Shown here piece by piece: positions 1-8,478 of a stretch of 23,191 bases of DNA. The stretch lies in the NCBI GenBank assembly GCA_043785105.1, contig JAYVXO010000040.1, forward strand, positions 1 through 23,191, given 5' to 3'. Made by a program: the position numbers and the translations under genes. This DNA is from Fimbriiglobus sp043785105. Lineage in GTDB: Bacteria > Planctomycetota > Planctomycetia > Gemmatales > Gemmataceae. Every line of letters starts with the position of its first letter. Positions within the stretch are counted from its first letter, which is position 1. A model generated the notes under the pieces. That model was given only the letters and a program-made list of their open reading frames with translations, was not told the DNA's origin and searched no databases.

Positions 1-2
1 GG

Positions 3-92
3 TTGACCGCGAAGTGGCAGATCGTCCAGGATGCCGTCCGCGCGTACCGAACGACTCCGCGATACCGCCTTCAAAATGCCGCGACTGCGTAA
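3..92 (+). CDS. possible 3' end of an unidentified gene (partial)
   Basis: The third frame stays open from the window edge to a TAA at 90-92 and encodes 29 residues ending in RLQNAATA. Third codon positions are mostly G or C, as in the confident genes here, and the composition (charged, aromatic WQ, AY, RY) looks like the C-terminal tail of a real protein. I do not recognise the family. The call rests on codon usage alone over a very short stretch, so it may be chance. Confidence 0.35.
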   Translation: MTAKWQIVQDAVRAYRTTPRYRLQNAATA

Positions 93-1084
93 CTCCTACA
101 AATAACAAACTCCAGAGATAGTTTCGCACGGTAAACCTCGCAGTGATCGGCTGAATACAATCGGGCCAGTTAGAACGTACAGGTTCTACAGTGCAAAATG
201 AAGGCCAATGCAACACCGGGGGGTGTCTCAGGCGGAGTGAAATCGCAGGAGCGTTCAGATAAGAATGTTCACCGCAGAGCCGCAGAGAAATCCATTCAAA
301 TTGATGCTGAATTGCCTACGCCGCTCCGGTAAATGTGGTTTTCTGTGGCGCAGTGTCAACCCGATGTCACTCGACTAACAACACCTCCGTACATCGACAG
401 TTCAATGGCTGGCGACGTGGCCGAACAATTCAACACACCCCGAAGGTCGTGCGGCATTGGCGGAGTTTCGGGACAAGCAATACGCATGTTTGATGGCTGT
501 TTGTGCAGTGGGTGAAAATGATTCAGTCTCGACACGAAATTGATTTATCCAGAAGAATTGCTGTGTGCAGAGTGCGACTTTGTTAACGCAAAAAACGGAA
601 TTTGCAAATTTTTCTTACTGTCCATTCCTTCGTCACAAGCCGAACATAACTTCAGGATCAATCGGCATTTGTGGAAAATTCAACCGGCCTGACGTGGCGG
701 GTCGATCGAGAGTTTCCGGAAAAATTTACATTTCTTGGCCATTTTTCATTTGCCTTCTCAATTTTATACTGATAGCCTGACCCCTAATCGCTTTCGGGTA
801 CCGCTGCACAAGCGTCACGAACGATACCACCGCTGGGGTTAGCCCGATGGTTTCCGGTTCGTTCAAGTGACTTGGGATTTGGTCGCAACGGCTTCGACCT
901 GCTAACCGGGACTTGTTTGACGGGTGCAACCAAGCGATGAACGATCTCGATATTCAAGAGGACTGCCGAACAAGGAAGGACACGCCGAAGTCCGAGCACA
1001 AGGCAACGCAAAGTTTTTCAAACAACCAAGGTCTTGTCGGACGTGACACACACACCATGATTAGCGACTAAGAGGAATGCTGCA
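93..1084. other. about 1 kb with no supported gene
   Basis: Short ORFs of 60-75 codons occur on both strands, but none has a convincing ribosome binding site, a recognisable motif or coding-like third-position bias. Roughly 560-780 is AT-rich relative to its surroundings. The only recurring sequence I see is a half copy of the CAGAG repeat at 268-303. The final 100 bases serve as the upstream region of the PEP-CTERM gene. Confidence 0.6.
268..303. repeat. half copy of the ACCACAGAG intergenic repeat
   Basis: This stretch reads TTCACCGCAGAGCCGCAGAG followed by AAATCCATTCAAATTG. It closely matches the left arm and loop of the inverted repeat at 22213-22287, including the shared CAGAGAAATCCATTCA. 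The returning right arm is missing here, so it is a degenerate or partial copy. Confidence 0.6.
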
Positions 1085-2356
1085 ATGACGATTCGTGCTC
1101 TTGCCCTGGCTGTACTCGTCACGCTTTCATTGTTCACGCGGACGACCCTAGCTCAGACGTACACGTTCAACAATCCCGTCGGCGGGCCGTGGAGTACGGC
1201 AGCCAACTGGACGCCCTCGTCTGGTCCCGTTGTCGCACCGAACTCAACGACCGCGATCGCGCGATTCAATAGTTCGTCAGCTTACACCGTCAACGTCGAT
1301 GGGTCGTACAACGTCCTTGCCTTGCAATACGGGGCCAGCCAAACTGGGGCAATCAACTTGCGCGGGATAGGGGGGACTCCGCCCAATCAGATCATCCTCA
1401 ACCCTGGGGTCGGTGCCAACGGTTCGATCCCCGGTAACAACGGTCAGACAACGATTTACGCGGAAGCTGGCGCTGTGGTAAGCCACATCATCGGTGCTGG
1501 GGTGTTTCTTGGGGGCGGCTCGGCCGGGTCACCTGTCAACCACGTTTGGGAGGTACAAGGTCAGCCTAGTATTACAATCAACGGTCCGATTTCCGCGACT
1601 ACCAGTTCAGGAAACACCGTTGCCAAGACAGGTACTGGTACTGTCATTCTTGCGGGCAATAATTCATCGGGGCAGCTGTGGTCCGGTGGACTAACGATCA
1701 ATCAGGGAATGGTATTGGTTAACAGCGTTTCAAACGGGACTGGCACCGGTTCGGTCACGGTGAACTCGGGTGGAACGCTGGGAGGACGCGGTCAGATCAA
1801 CATGGGCGCCTCAAACGTCACCACGATCAATGCCAGCGGAGTTCTAACTGCCGGGACTAGCGCCGCAGCACCCGAATTCAGAATCTTCAGCGCCGGCGGC
1901 GGTGGCTTAACAATGAACGCGAATTCAACATTAGCCGTCAAGCTATTCGGGACCGGCGCAACCGAAATGAGTCTGGTGACTGTGCAAGGCAATACCGTGA
2001 TCAACACGAACAATATGACCCTCGACTTAGGAAGTATCTCGTCAACGCAATCGCAGGTTGATCTGCTGCGTGCGAGCGGCGCTCGGTCGTACAGGGTTTT
2101 GACTAGTACAGAAAGCTTGTCGGGGACTGGATTCAATACTGCGGGATTTAGTGTCACGAACTTGGGTTTGTTCATGAATTCGGAGTGGTCGTTCGGAGCC
2201 TTTGATACAACAGGATCCCCCCCCCTTATTAACGGAATCGTCACGGTCAACTTCAGCCCGGTACCTGAACCGGAATCGCTGCTGGCTCTGGCCTCCGTGC
2301 TGTTGATAGCAGTTTATCAGTATCGCACTAAAATCGCGCGACATGTAGCGTATTAA
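1085..2356 (+). CDS. PEP-CTERM sorting-domain protein with autotransporter-like beta-strand repeats
   Basis: This is a 423-residue exported protein. Residues 1-23 form a signal peptide (charged start, hydrophobic ALAVLVTLSLF, cleavage near LA-Q). The body is rich in Gly, Ser, Thr and Asn with the pattern GTGTVILAGNNS...GGLTINQGMVLV...GSVTVNSGGTLGG, typical of autotransporter-associated beta-strand repeats that build a beta-helix. The C-terminus has VPEP at residues 393-396, a hydrophobic segment at about 400-413 and a basic tail (RTKIAR), which is the PEP-CTERM signal recognised and processed by exosortase. AGAGG at 1071-1075 precedes the ATG. A run of nine C at 2217-2225 lies in frame near residue 378, just ahead of the sorting signal. 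No exosortase is in the window. The ligand or role on the surface is unknown. Confidence 0.88.
   Translation: MTIRALALAVLVTLSLFTRTTLAQTYTFNNPVGGPWSTAANWTPSSGPVVAPNSTTAIARFNSSSAYTVNVDGSYNVLALQYGASQTGAINLRGIGGTPPNQIILNPGVGANGSIPGNNGQTTIYAEAGAVVSHIIGAGVFLGGGSAGSPVNHVWEVQGQPSITINGPISATTSSGNTVAKTGTGTVILAGNNSSGQLWSGGLTINQGMVLVNSVSNGTGTGSVTVNSGGTLGGRGQINMGASNVTTINASGVLTAGTSAAAPEFRIFSAGGGGLTMNANSTLAVKLFGTGATEMSLVTVQGNTVINTNNMTLDLGSISSTQSQVDLLRASGARSYRVLTSTESLSGTGFNTAGFSVTNLGLFMNSEWSFGAFDTTGSPPLINGIVTVNFSPVPEPESLLALASVLLIAVYQYRTKIARHVAY
2217..2225 (+). repeat. C9 homopolymer inside the PEP-CTERM gene
   Basis: Nine consecutive C residues encode part of GSPPL. Gain of one C puts TAT TAA directly after the tract. 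Loss of one C shifts the frame and gives a TGA about 27 codons later. Both outcomes remove the VPEP signal and membrane segment, so a slippage event here would release the protein rather than anchor it. Confidence 0.9.
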
Positions 2357-2409
2357 AATATAATAATGATAACAACAGAGTTGTTGTAGTGGGTTGAAAG
2401 TAAGAAGTG

Positions 2410-2448
2410 GGCCGGTGAGTCTTTGCCGCGAAGCTGAACTCACCGGCC
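2410..2448 (+). terminator. hairpin downstream of the PEP-CTERM gene
   Basis: GGCCGGTGAGT (2410-2420) is the exact reverse complement of ACTCACCGGCC (2438-2448), giving an 11-bp GC-rich stem with a 17-nt loop. It lies about 54 bases after the stop codon. No T tract follows, so it may be a weak or Rho-assisted terminator or an mRNA-stabilising end. Confidence 0.5.
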
Positions 2449-2722
2449 GCAGAGGGGTCCGATGATTAATCACCGAACTCCATCATCATTTCTACTTGCG
2501 ACTCAACTATGTGTCAAGCCGAAGGACCGGCTACCCGGAGTCCGGCTGCGTTGTAACCCCTTACAACCGCCATGCTTCGGTTCGGCTCCGTGACGACGAC
2601 GTTGATGTCAATGTCCGTCTTCATGGCTCCGATCAGTTTGCAAGCTAACCGTCGCCCAGTCATGTCATTTCGGCTTGATGGAGCGCCAGCTTGTCGTTTC
2701 ACACCTAGTTTGGAGCAAGAAA

Positions 2723-4339
2723 ATGAGCATGCGCATTGGTAAGAAGTGGAATCGGTTGATGAACATCGAGAAGCTCGAAGACCGGACCAACCCGGACGCC
2801 ACCTTCGGCTGGGAATCACTCGCGGCCGACACCGGCCTGTACTTCCGCATCGATGGCGACACCAGTGGTCAACTGATCGCGGACAACATCAGCGTGATGA
2901 ACGACCCAGTTCATGGCACGATCAACGTGTTCGTTAGCACGAGCAGCGCTGACGACTTGGTCCCGCTGAACTATTATTTCTCAGTCTCGGGTGGTGAAAT
3001 CGCCACCGCGCAAGCGATCTACGGCAAGCCATTCAAGGGCTTCAGAATTAACACCTACGACGGCAACGACACCGTCGGCGCCCTCGGCTTGCCTTGGCAG
3101 GTCCAAGTCAACGGCGGCGACGGCAACGACAACATCACCGGCGGCTCCGTTGCGGACATTCTCAACGGCGGCGCCGGGGACGACACGATCAACGGCAGCT
3201 CTGGCAGCGACACCATCACTGGCGGCGACGGCAACGATGTCATCAGCGGCGGCTCCGGGAACGATGTCATCGACGCCGGCAACGGGGACAACACGGTCTC
3301 GGGTGGCGCCGGGAACGATACGATTGTCGCCGGTACAGGCAACGACAGCATCGACGGCGGCGCCGGTAACGACAGCATTATCGCAGGTGCCGGCAACGAC
3401 ACCGTGACCGGTGGCGATGGCAACGACTTTATCGACGCTGGCGCCGGCAACGATAGCGTTGACGGCGGCAACGGCAACGACACGATCTTCGGCGGCGCCG
3501 GTAACGACACCCTCACCGGCGGGGCCGGTGAGGATCAACTGTTCGGCGGCGACGGCAACGACATCGTCAATGCTGATACTTCCGATGTGGCTTTCAACGG
3601 GGGAGCCGGCACGGACACGATGAACTTGTCCGGCACGGGTGACCTCGGTCCGGTCATCGACCACCAGAACGACGGGTTCGAGAACTACAACCTGAACCCA
3701 GCCGCCAACGTGGTGTTCGCGCCAAGCACCGCCGACTTCAGCAACCCACAACCGAACTACGGCGGCATCGGCCTGAACCTCGGCGACACGCTCAGCTACC
3801 AGAACGCTCCAACCGGCCAGACGGTCGACATGAACAGCTTGCCGTTCGGTCTGGCCGGGAACGGCATCTTGAGCGTGATCGGCTCGTCCTTCAACGATTT
3901 CATCACCGGCACTCCCGGCAATGACAAGATCGACGGCGGGGCTGGTGACGACGTTCTCATGGGTGGAGCGGGTAACGACACGATGAATGGCGGGGCCGGC
4001 AACGATATCGTCCTTGGCGAAGCGGGTAACGACGTTCTGTCCGGCGGGGCCGGCAACGACTTCGTGGCCGGTGGCGTCGGCGACGACTCGCTCATCATCG
4101 AATGGAACGGTGGCGCTCTCAATGCCAACGATACCTTCCTTGGCCAGGACGGGTTCGACACCTTCGTATTCAAAGGCGTGCCCGACGCCGACGGCAACCC
4201 ATTGAACGGCATTCAACCAAGCGCGGCGAACCTCGCCACGATCTACTCCTACATGAGCGCCCAAAACGCTTCGGCCAAGATGGACTGGAACCTCGGCAAC
4301 GCCGGGCCAGACAACACGACGTTAGTGTTCATCCCGTAA
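2723..4339 (+). CDS. RTX-type calcium-binding repeat protein with planctomycetal LEDR N-terminus
   Basis: This is a 538-residue protein if started at the ATG at 2723, which has GGAG at 2712-2715 with good spacing; the in-frame ATG at 2675 lacks one. The N-terminus (RIGKKWNRLMNIEKLEDRTNP) carries the LEDR-TNP motif common at the start of large exported planctomycete proteins in place of a standard signal peptide. Two blocks of glycine-rich nonapeptides of the form GGxGNDxx follow, about residues 129-299 and 390-456, separated by a non-repeat domain. Such repeats bind calcium in a parallel beta-roll outside the cell. No protease, lipase or other catalytic motif is visible, and no type I secretion genes are nearby. 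It is probably an extracellular structural or adhesive protein. Large antisense ORFs across it are by-products of the repeat codons. Confidence 0.88.
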   Translation: MSMRIGKKWNRLMNIEKLEDRTNPDATFGWESLAADTGLYFRIDGDTSGQLIADNISVMNDPVHGTINVFVSTSSADDLVPLNYYFSVSGGEIATAQAIYGKPFKGFRINTYDGNDTVGALGLPWQVQVNGGDGNDNITGGSVADILNGGAGDDTINGSSGSDTITGGDGNDVISGGSGNDVIDAGNGDNTVSGGAGNDTIVAGTGNDSIDGGAGNDSIIAGAGNDTVTGGDGNDFIDAGAGNDSVDGGNGNDTIFGGAGNDTLTGGAGEDQLFGGDGNDIVNADTSDVAFNGGAGTDTMNLSGTGDLGPVIDHQNDGFENYNLNPAANVVFAPSTADFSNPQPNYGGIGLNLGDTLSYQNAPTGQTVDMNSLPFGLAGNGILSVIGSSFNDFITGTPGNDKIDGGAGDDVLMGGAGNDTMNGGAGNDIVLGEAGNDVLSGGAGNDFVAGGVGDDSLIIEWNGGALNANDTFLGQDGFDTFVFKGVPDADGNPLNGIQPSAANLATIYSYMSAQNASAKMDWNLGNAGPDNTTLVFIP

Positions 4340-4347
4340 TCAACTTC

Positions 4348-4381
4348 CGTAGCGGGTCGGGGATCGCCCCGGCCCGCTACG
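4348..4381 (+). terminator. terminator of the RTX-repeat gene
   Basis: CGTAGCGGGTCGGGG (4348-4362) pairs with CCCCGGCCCGCTACG (4367-4381) over 15 positions, with one T-G wobble and the tetraloop ATCG, beginning nine bases after the stop codon. GGTTTCTG follows. The stem is very stable, and its position right after the gene supports termination although the T run is short. Confidence 0.7.
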
Positions 4382-4426
4382 GGTTTCTGAACTTGTTGAA
4401 CCAAGAAGTGATTTGTAACACCAGAC

Positions 4427-4723
4427 CTAAAGCCGAGATTGCCATGCGGATGGGTCACAGGCGCCGTGCATGACGGCCAACACTTCCACGCGATCCGAAA
4501 AAACGACGTAAAAGACCACATAGCGAAATCGCCTGAGGCGGACCGCTCGAACATCTTGCCATACAACGCCATACATTTCTGGCATTCGATCTGTCCGTTC
4601 CAAAACATTGCCGAGTTGGGTTGAGCATCGGTTGCCCAAGCCAGCCTGAACCGTTTCCAATGCGACGTAAGCTTCTTGGGAGTCAGACTCAGCCACTGGA
4701 CGGACAATGACCGGAAGTCTCAC
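4427..4723 (-). CDS. RelE/ParE-family toxin
   Basis: This is a 98-residue protein read from a GTG start. It has the hallmarks of plasmid-stabilisation RelE/ParE toxins: an N-terminal strand (RLPVIVRPVAESDSQEAY), a helical middle, then RRFRYVVFYVVFSDRVEVLAVMHG and the terminal DPSAWQSRL. That ending is characteristic of the planctomycete and cyanobacterial members paired with PF09720-type antitoxins. Family members either cleave mRNA on the ribosome or poison gyrase; the sequence does not tell which. The GTG overlaps the TGA of the upstream antitoxin in GTGA (4-base overlap), so translation is probably coupled. An upstream in-frame ATG at 4825 lies inside the antitoxin and is rejected. The length is normal and the gene looks intact. 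Confidence 0.87.
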   Translation of the reverse strand: MRLPVIVRPVAESDSQEAYVALETVQAGLGNRCSTQLGNVLERTDRMPEMYGVVWQDVRAVRLRRFRYVVFYVVFSDRVEVLAVMHGACDPSAWQSRL

Positions 4724-4944
4724 TGAACTCTTACCAACTGGCTCACGACCTCCCGCCAAGGGCGACCAACTCCGGGGTTTGCAATGGCATCGGCCCGACG
4801 GTTGGCGAGTTCGGCAAGTTGCCAAGCGGGTATGTCAATCGGATCAACAGTCTCGGGAAGACTGTTCCAAATCTGTTCAATCAACTCCAAACGCTCGCTG
4901 ACCGACAGCCGGTCAATGCCAAGCGATTCGATCGTAGATGTCAT
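4720..4944 (-). CDS. addiction-module antitoxin (TIGR02574 / PF09720 type)
   Basis: This is a 74-residue protein. The pattern LSVSERLELIEQIWNSLPE followed by IPAWQLAELANRRADAIANPG and GRPWREVVSQL is that of the small addiction-module components that neutralise RelE/ParE-like toxins. The start at 4944 has GGAGGT six bases upstream on the minus strand; the longer in-frame start at 4989 lacks one. It is the first gene of a two-gene operon with the toxin, overlapping by four bases. Such antitoxins usually repress their own promoter together with the toxin. The promoter would lie in the 4945-5167 gap shared with the divergent PQQ-propeller gene. Confidence 0.87.
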   Translation of the reverse strand: MTSTIESLGIDRLSVSERLELIEQIWNSLPETVDPIDIPAWQLAELANRRADAIANPGVGRPWREVVSQLVRVQ

Positions 4945-5167
4945 GGGAATACCTCCGAGATTGATTTGCTCGCGTTGCTGACTAATCATTACTGTTATGG
5001 GCTGAGATCGACAGTTCCATTCTTAGAGCCACGACATCGCCCAACTCCATTCTGACTGTACCCCCGCCCCTCCACCACCGCAACTTCTTTTCCCCACAAG
5101 CCTGGGTTCTCTGGACTCACTACCCTAAAATAACTCCAGTTCCATTACTCGATTCGGAGGCTTCGAC

Positions 5168-6472
5168 ATGCCGACACGGATGGCAATTTTGATGGTGTTG
5201 GTTTCCGCGACCGTGGCCCGTGCGGACGATTGGCCGCAATGGATGGGGCCGAAGCGTGACAACGTTTGGCGGGAAGACGGCTTGCTGGAGAAGTTCCCGG
5301 CGGGCGGGCCGAAGGTGCTGTGGCGCACCCCGGTTGCGGGCGGTTATGCCGGCCCTGCGGTCGTGGCGGGGAAGGTGTATTGCTCCGAATACAAGTCCGA
5401 AAAAAACCTCGGCGAAGGCAACTTCGAGCGCAAAGAAGCCGACGGCGTCGAGACGTTTTTCTGCCTGGATGAAAAAACCGGCAAGCGGCTTTGGGAACAC
5501 AAGTACCCCGTCCGCTACACCATCAGTTACCCCGGTGGCCCACGCTGCACGCCGAACGTGGACAACGGCAAAGTCTACTTCCTCGGCGCCGAAGGCAACC
5601 TGATTTGCTGCGACGCGGACAAGGGCGCGATCATCTGGCAGAAGGAGCTGAAAAAGGAGTACGACACGAAATCCGCAGTGTGGGGGTACGCCGGGCACCC
5701 GCTCATTGATGGCCAGAAGTTCATCACCCTGGCAGGCGGCGAAGGCAGCCATATCGTGGCGCTCGATAAAGACACGGGCAAAGAGATTTGGAAGTCGCAA
5801 ACGTCCGAGGAACAAGGCTACTGCCCGCCGACGATCATCAATGCCGGTGGCGTGCGCCAACTCATTCTGCCCGGTCCAACGGCAGTCAAGTCGCTCAATC
5901 CCGAGACCGGCGAACGGTACTGGACCACCCCGTACAAAGCAGACAGCGGCTCCATCATCATGGTGCCGCTCGTCATCGGAGATTACCTCTTCATCGCCGG
6001 GTACAAAGACAAAAGCTTGCTGCTGAAGCTAGCGAAGGACAAACCCACCGCCGAAGTCGTCGCGTTGAACAAGCTGAAGCACTTCGTTTCGCCCGTCAAC
6101 GTGCAACCCTTCGTACAAGACGGCATCGTCTACGGCATCGACGGCAGCGGTGAAATGTACGGCGTTGAAATCCCGAGTGGCAAACGCCTTTGGACATCGA
6201 CTGCCGTGCTGAAGGATGGAAAAACCTTTGGCTCCGGCACCGCGTTCATCGTCAAGCAGGCGGATCGGTTCTGGTTCTTCAACGAACTCGGCGAACTGGT
6301 CATCGGCAAGCTCTCCCCGACAGGGTACGACGAAATCGACCGGGCCAAAATCATCGACCAAACCGGCTCCGCGTTCAACCGGAAGGTCGTCTGGTGTATG
6401 CCCGCGTTCGCCAACAAGAAACTCTACGTCCGCAACGACAAAGAAATGATCTGCGTCGATCTAGCGAAGTAA
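5168..6472 (+). CDS. secreted PQQ-like beta-propeller repeat protein
   Basis: This is a 434-residue protein with a signal peptide (MPTRMAILMVLVSATVARA, cleavage near residue 19) followed by DDWPQWMGPKRDNVWREDG, the usual opening of planctomycete PQQ-binding-like propeller proteins. Several propeller blades are visible: GPAVVAGKVYC, VDNGKVYFLGAEGNLICCDADKGAIIWQ, IVALDKDTGKEIWKS, VKSLNPETGERYWT and MYGVEIPSGKRLWTS. The fold is shared with BamB and with quinoprotein dehydrogenases, but I see no PQQ-site Cys-Cys pair or calcium-binding catalytic residues. A non-enzymatic periplasmic role is therefore as likely as an oxidoreductase one. GGAGG sits just upstream of the ATG. A terminator-like hairpin follows. 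Confidence 0.85.
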   Translation: MPTRMAILMVLVSATVARADDWPQWMGPKRDNVWREDGLLEKFPAGGPKVLWRTPVAGGYAGPAVVAGKVYCSEYKSEKNLGEGNFERKEADGVETFFCLDEKTGKRLWEHKYPVRYTISYPGGPRCTPNVDNGKVYFLGAEGNLICCDADKGAIIWQKELKKEYDTKSAVWGYAGHPLIDGQKFITLAGGEGSHIVALDKDTGKEIWKSQTSEEQGYCPPTIINAGGVRQLILPGPTAVKSLNPETGERYWTTPYKADSGSIIMVPLVIGDYLFIAGYKDKSLLLKLAKDKPTAEVVALNKLKHFVSPVNVQPFVQDGIVYGIDGSGEMYGVEIPSGKRLWTSTAVLKDGKTFGSGTAFIVKQADRFWFFNELGELVIGKLSPTGYDEIDRAKIIDQTGSAFNRKVVWCMPAFANKKLYVRNDKEMICVDLAK

Positions 6473-6478
6473 CCCTCT

Positions 6479-6505
6479 GTGGGGCACCCGTCACCGCTGC
6501 CCCAC
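6479..6505 (+). terminator. terminator after the PQQ-propeller gene
   Basis: GTGGGGCA (6479-6486) pairs with TGCCCCAC (6498-6505) around an 11-nt loop, followed by GCTTTCT. It begins seven bases after the stop codon and separates this gene from the tRNA downstream. Confidence 0.6.
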
Positions 6506-6565
6506 GCTTTCTGACCCATGCCGGGTTGACACAACTGCCACCCCCGACTAAATTTGAACGCACCA

Positions 6566-6638
<73 letters not shown>

Positions 6639-6641
6639 CTT

Positions 6642-6670
6642 CACAAACCCTGGATATTCCAGGGTTTGTG
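6642..6670 (+). terminator. terminator of tRNA-Ala
   Basis: A perfect 13-bp stem, CACAAACCCTGGA (6642-6654) with TCCAGGGTTTGTG (6658-6670) around a TAT loop, starts four bases after the tRNA. TCATTTCT follows. Position and stability indicate an intrinsic terminator or 3' processing signal. Confidence 0.75.
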
Positions 6671-6994
6671 TCATTTCTAGTTGAACGTTCTGTTGCCGCG
6701 TTTCTGACACGGATAGCGGTTATCAGAACGTGGCACAACTTCCATTCCGCCCACACGAACTCGTCAGTGGGTCTAGCTAATTTCTCAGCGGTGAACATTC
6801 TTTCTTTGCCCCCCCAGTGATTTTAGCTGCACCCCGTAGGCGGCATAATAACTGGTTCGACTTCGGTACTCCAACGTGATGGGAGTCACCGTGCGCGCCG
6901 ACGACACACTTGCACTCTTCAAACTTGATGGCAAGAATGGCGTGGTTGATAGTCATGCTCTGAGCGATCGAGCAACTTTGATGGGGGACGATCC
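6671..6994. other. intergenic stretch with no supported gene
   Basis: No RNA gene or recognisable protein is visible. A 44-codon ORF (6879-7013) runs into the next gene in another frame but has no clear binding site or homology I recognise. A short inverted repeat ACGTTCTG...CAGAACGT lies near 6685-6732. The last bases contain GGGGG at 6983-6987, the likely ribosome binding site for the gene beginning at 6995. Confidence 0.5.
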
Positions 6995-8470
6995 GTGTTC
7001 ACACTTCTTTTGATCGGGACATTCGCGGCGGCGGACCCACAACTGACGGGGCCGCAAATCACTGGCGTGGTCCAGGATTTGGCGGGTCAACCTGTCCCCA
7101 ACGCGACCGTGTTCATCCGCACCGCCGGACCACGGGAAGGTGTGGGCGTGCTCTGACCGTCTTGTTACCCAGACTGTTCCAAGCGAACAGTCACGGACGG
7201 GCAGGGCAAGTTTGCTCTGACGGATTTGGACGCGAACTTAAAGTTCCGCTTATTGGTTGTCGCAGACCGTTTCATCGCGGCGCAGTCCCCAGCAGGGGTC
7301 GATCCACGGGCCGGTCCTGTCAGCTTCAAGCTGGCCGTTCACGATCTTGACAAACGGGCGCCGGAGCTTGTCTTTCGCGGACGAGTCATCGACGAAAAGG
7401 GCCAACCCGTTGCCAACGCGACCGTGGCACCGTGGGGGTATATGAAAGGCGACCGGGGGCAGTTCGGTAGCGGGTTGAAAGGATTTGACCCACTTGTTGT
7501 CACGGACGCTCAGGGCGTCTTCCGACTCGGCGTTCCAGAAACGGGTCTCAAATTGTCCGTTTACGTTTCGGCGCAGTTTATGGCACCGCGCAAGGTGAAC
7601 GACCTACCGGTGGACGGCAAGTCACAGGACTTGTCACTGTTTCGTGGCGTCACGGTACGCGGTCGCGTGTTGAAAGACGGCAAGCCAATCGCAGGTGCTG
7701 CGATCGGCATCGCGCAGAAAGATCGCGGCATCAACTTTCTTGGGGCCTTCCAGGCGGCGGTAGACGACGATGGCACATTTCAGATACCCCATCTCCCGCC
7801 TAACGATGCGTTTTATCTGTACGGGATCATGGACACGATGAAGTCGCAGGGTGCTATCGCGGTTCAGGAAGTGCGAACGGGCGAGAGTGGCACCCAAGTC
7901 GATGTCGGTACGCTGGAACTCAAGCCCGGTTTCCAACTGTCAGGCCGCGTCGAGTTGTCAGACGGGAAGGCTGTCCCGAACGGATTACGCTTGTTGTTGA
8001 GCCGCGATGAGGCATGGGACGTTCAACAGGTGGTCGTCGGTGAAAACGGATCGTTCGCCTTCGGAGGTTTGCCGGCTGAGCTTTACAGTTTGTCCACGAA
8101 CTTGCCGGGCTACCACATTTCCCCAGAGAACAAGAGTCTTGATCCGATCCATGATCGGCACTTACTTGGCGTCATTCAGTCGGATGTCACGGGGTTTCGG
8201 TTCTTGTTCGCCCCCGGACAGCCGGACGCGAACGCAGGTGTGAACGATTCTGATAACGGCTACCGTCATGTGCGTCTGAAAAGCACTCCACTGCACGGGG
8301 CGGAAATCGTGCCGGAACCGAGCGCCGTGTCACAATCGAACGTGGGCATCGTCAACGTTCGATTTTGGGTCTGGGCAGGTGTCGTCGGACTGGTCGGACT
8401 TTTCGGGTTGTGGGTCTGTGCGATTATCCTTGTCCGGCTCCGGCGACGGATGGTGTCGAAACCGGAATGA
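6995..8470 (+). CDS. secreted carboxypeptidase-regulatory-like protein with an in-frame TGA (candidate selenoprotein or nonsense pseudogene)
   Basis: From a GTG at 6995 (GGGGG at 6983-6987) the frame encodes a short signal peptide (FTLLLIGTFAAAD). A carboxypeptidase-regulatory-like beta-sandwich domain follows (ITGVVQDLAGQPVPNATVFI), then TGA at 7154-7156. The same frame then runs on for 437 codons: PSCYPDCSKRTVTDGQGKF, a second such domain (FRGRVIDEKGQPVANATV), a third (VRGRVLKDGKPIAGAAI), more of the same type and a C-terminal membrane helix (FWVWAGVVGLVGLFGLWVC) with a basic tail. Homology-like continuity on both sides shows that this is one gene. The TGA sits where related proteins, as I recall them, have Cys in CPSCYPDC. 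Read through, the protein has 491 residues and would be anchored with its bulk outside the membrane. The alternative is loss of function by a single nonsense change. The TTG at 7226 is a poor start. Confidence 0.7.
7172..7192 (+). promoter_or_regulatory. perfect hairpin 15 nt after the in-frame TGA (SECIS-like position)
   Basis: GACTGTTC (7172-7179) and GAACAGTC (7185-7192) form a perfect 8-bp stem with the 5-nt loop CAAGC. The apical loop starts 24 nt after the TGA, inside the distance range used by bacterial SECIS elements, which lie within the coding sequence just downstream of UGA. The usual G at the first or second loop position is absent (G is fourth), so the match to the consensus is incomplete. 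Confidence 0.4.
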
Positions 8471-8478
8471 AGCTGATT

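Noticed and set aside
784..1011. 75-codon minus-strand ORF before the PEP-CTERM gene
   Set aside because: No family resemblance, no binding site, and it overlaps another equally unsupported ORF.
2981..4264. 427-codon antisense ORF opposite the RTX gene
   Set aside because: It arises from the repeated GGC/GAC/AAC codons of the RTX repeats and reads as low-complexity Val/Ala repeats with no motif; the plus-strand frame has family repeats and a binding site.
6879..7013. 44-codon ORF overlapping the start of the interrupted gene
   Set aside because: It has no convincing ribosome binding site and I recognise no family; the overlap is in another frame and could be chance.
7226..8470. A 414-residue gene starting at TTG 7226 instead of the longer interrupted gene
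   Set aside because: It would begin in the middle of a beta-sandwich domain, has no binding site, and leaves an upstream signal peptide and half domain in the same frame unexplained.
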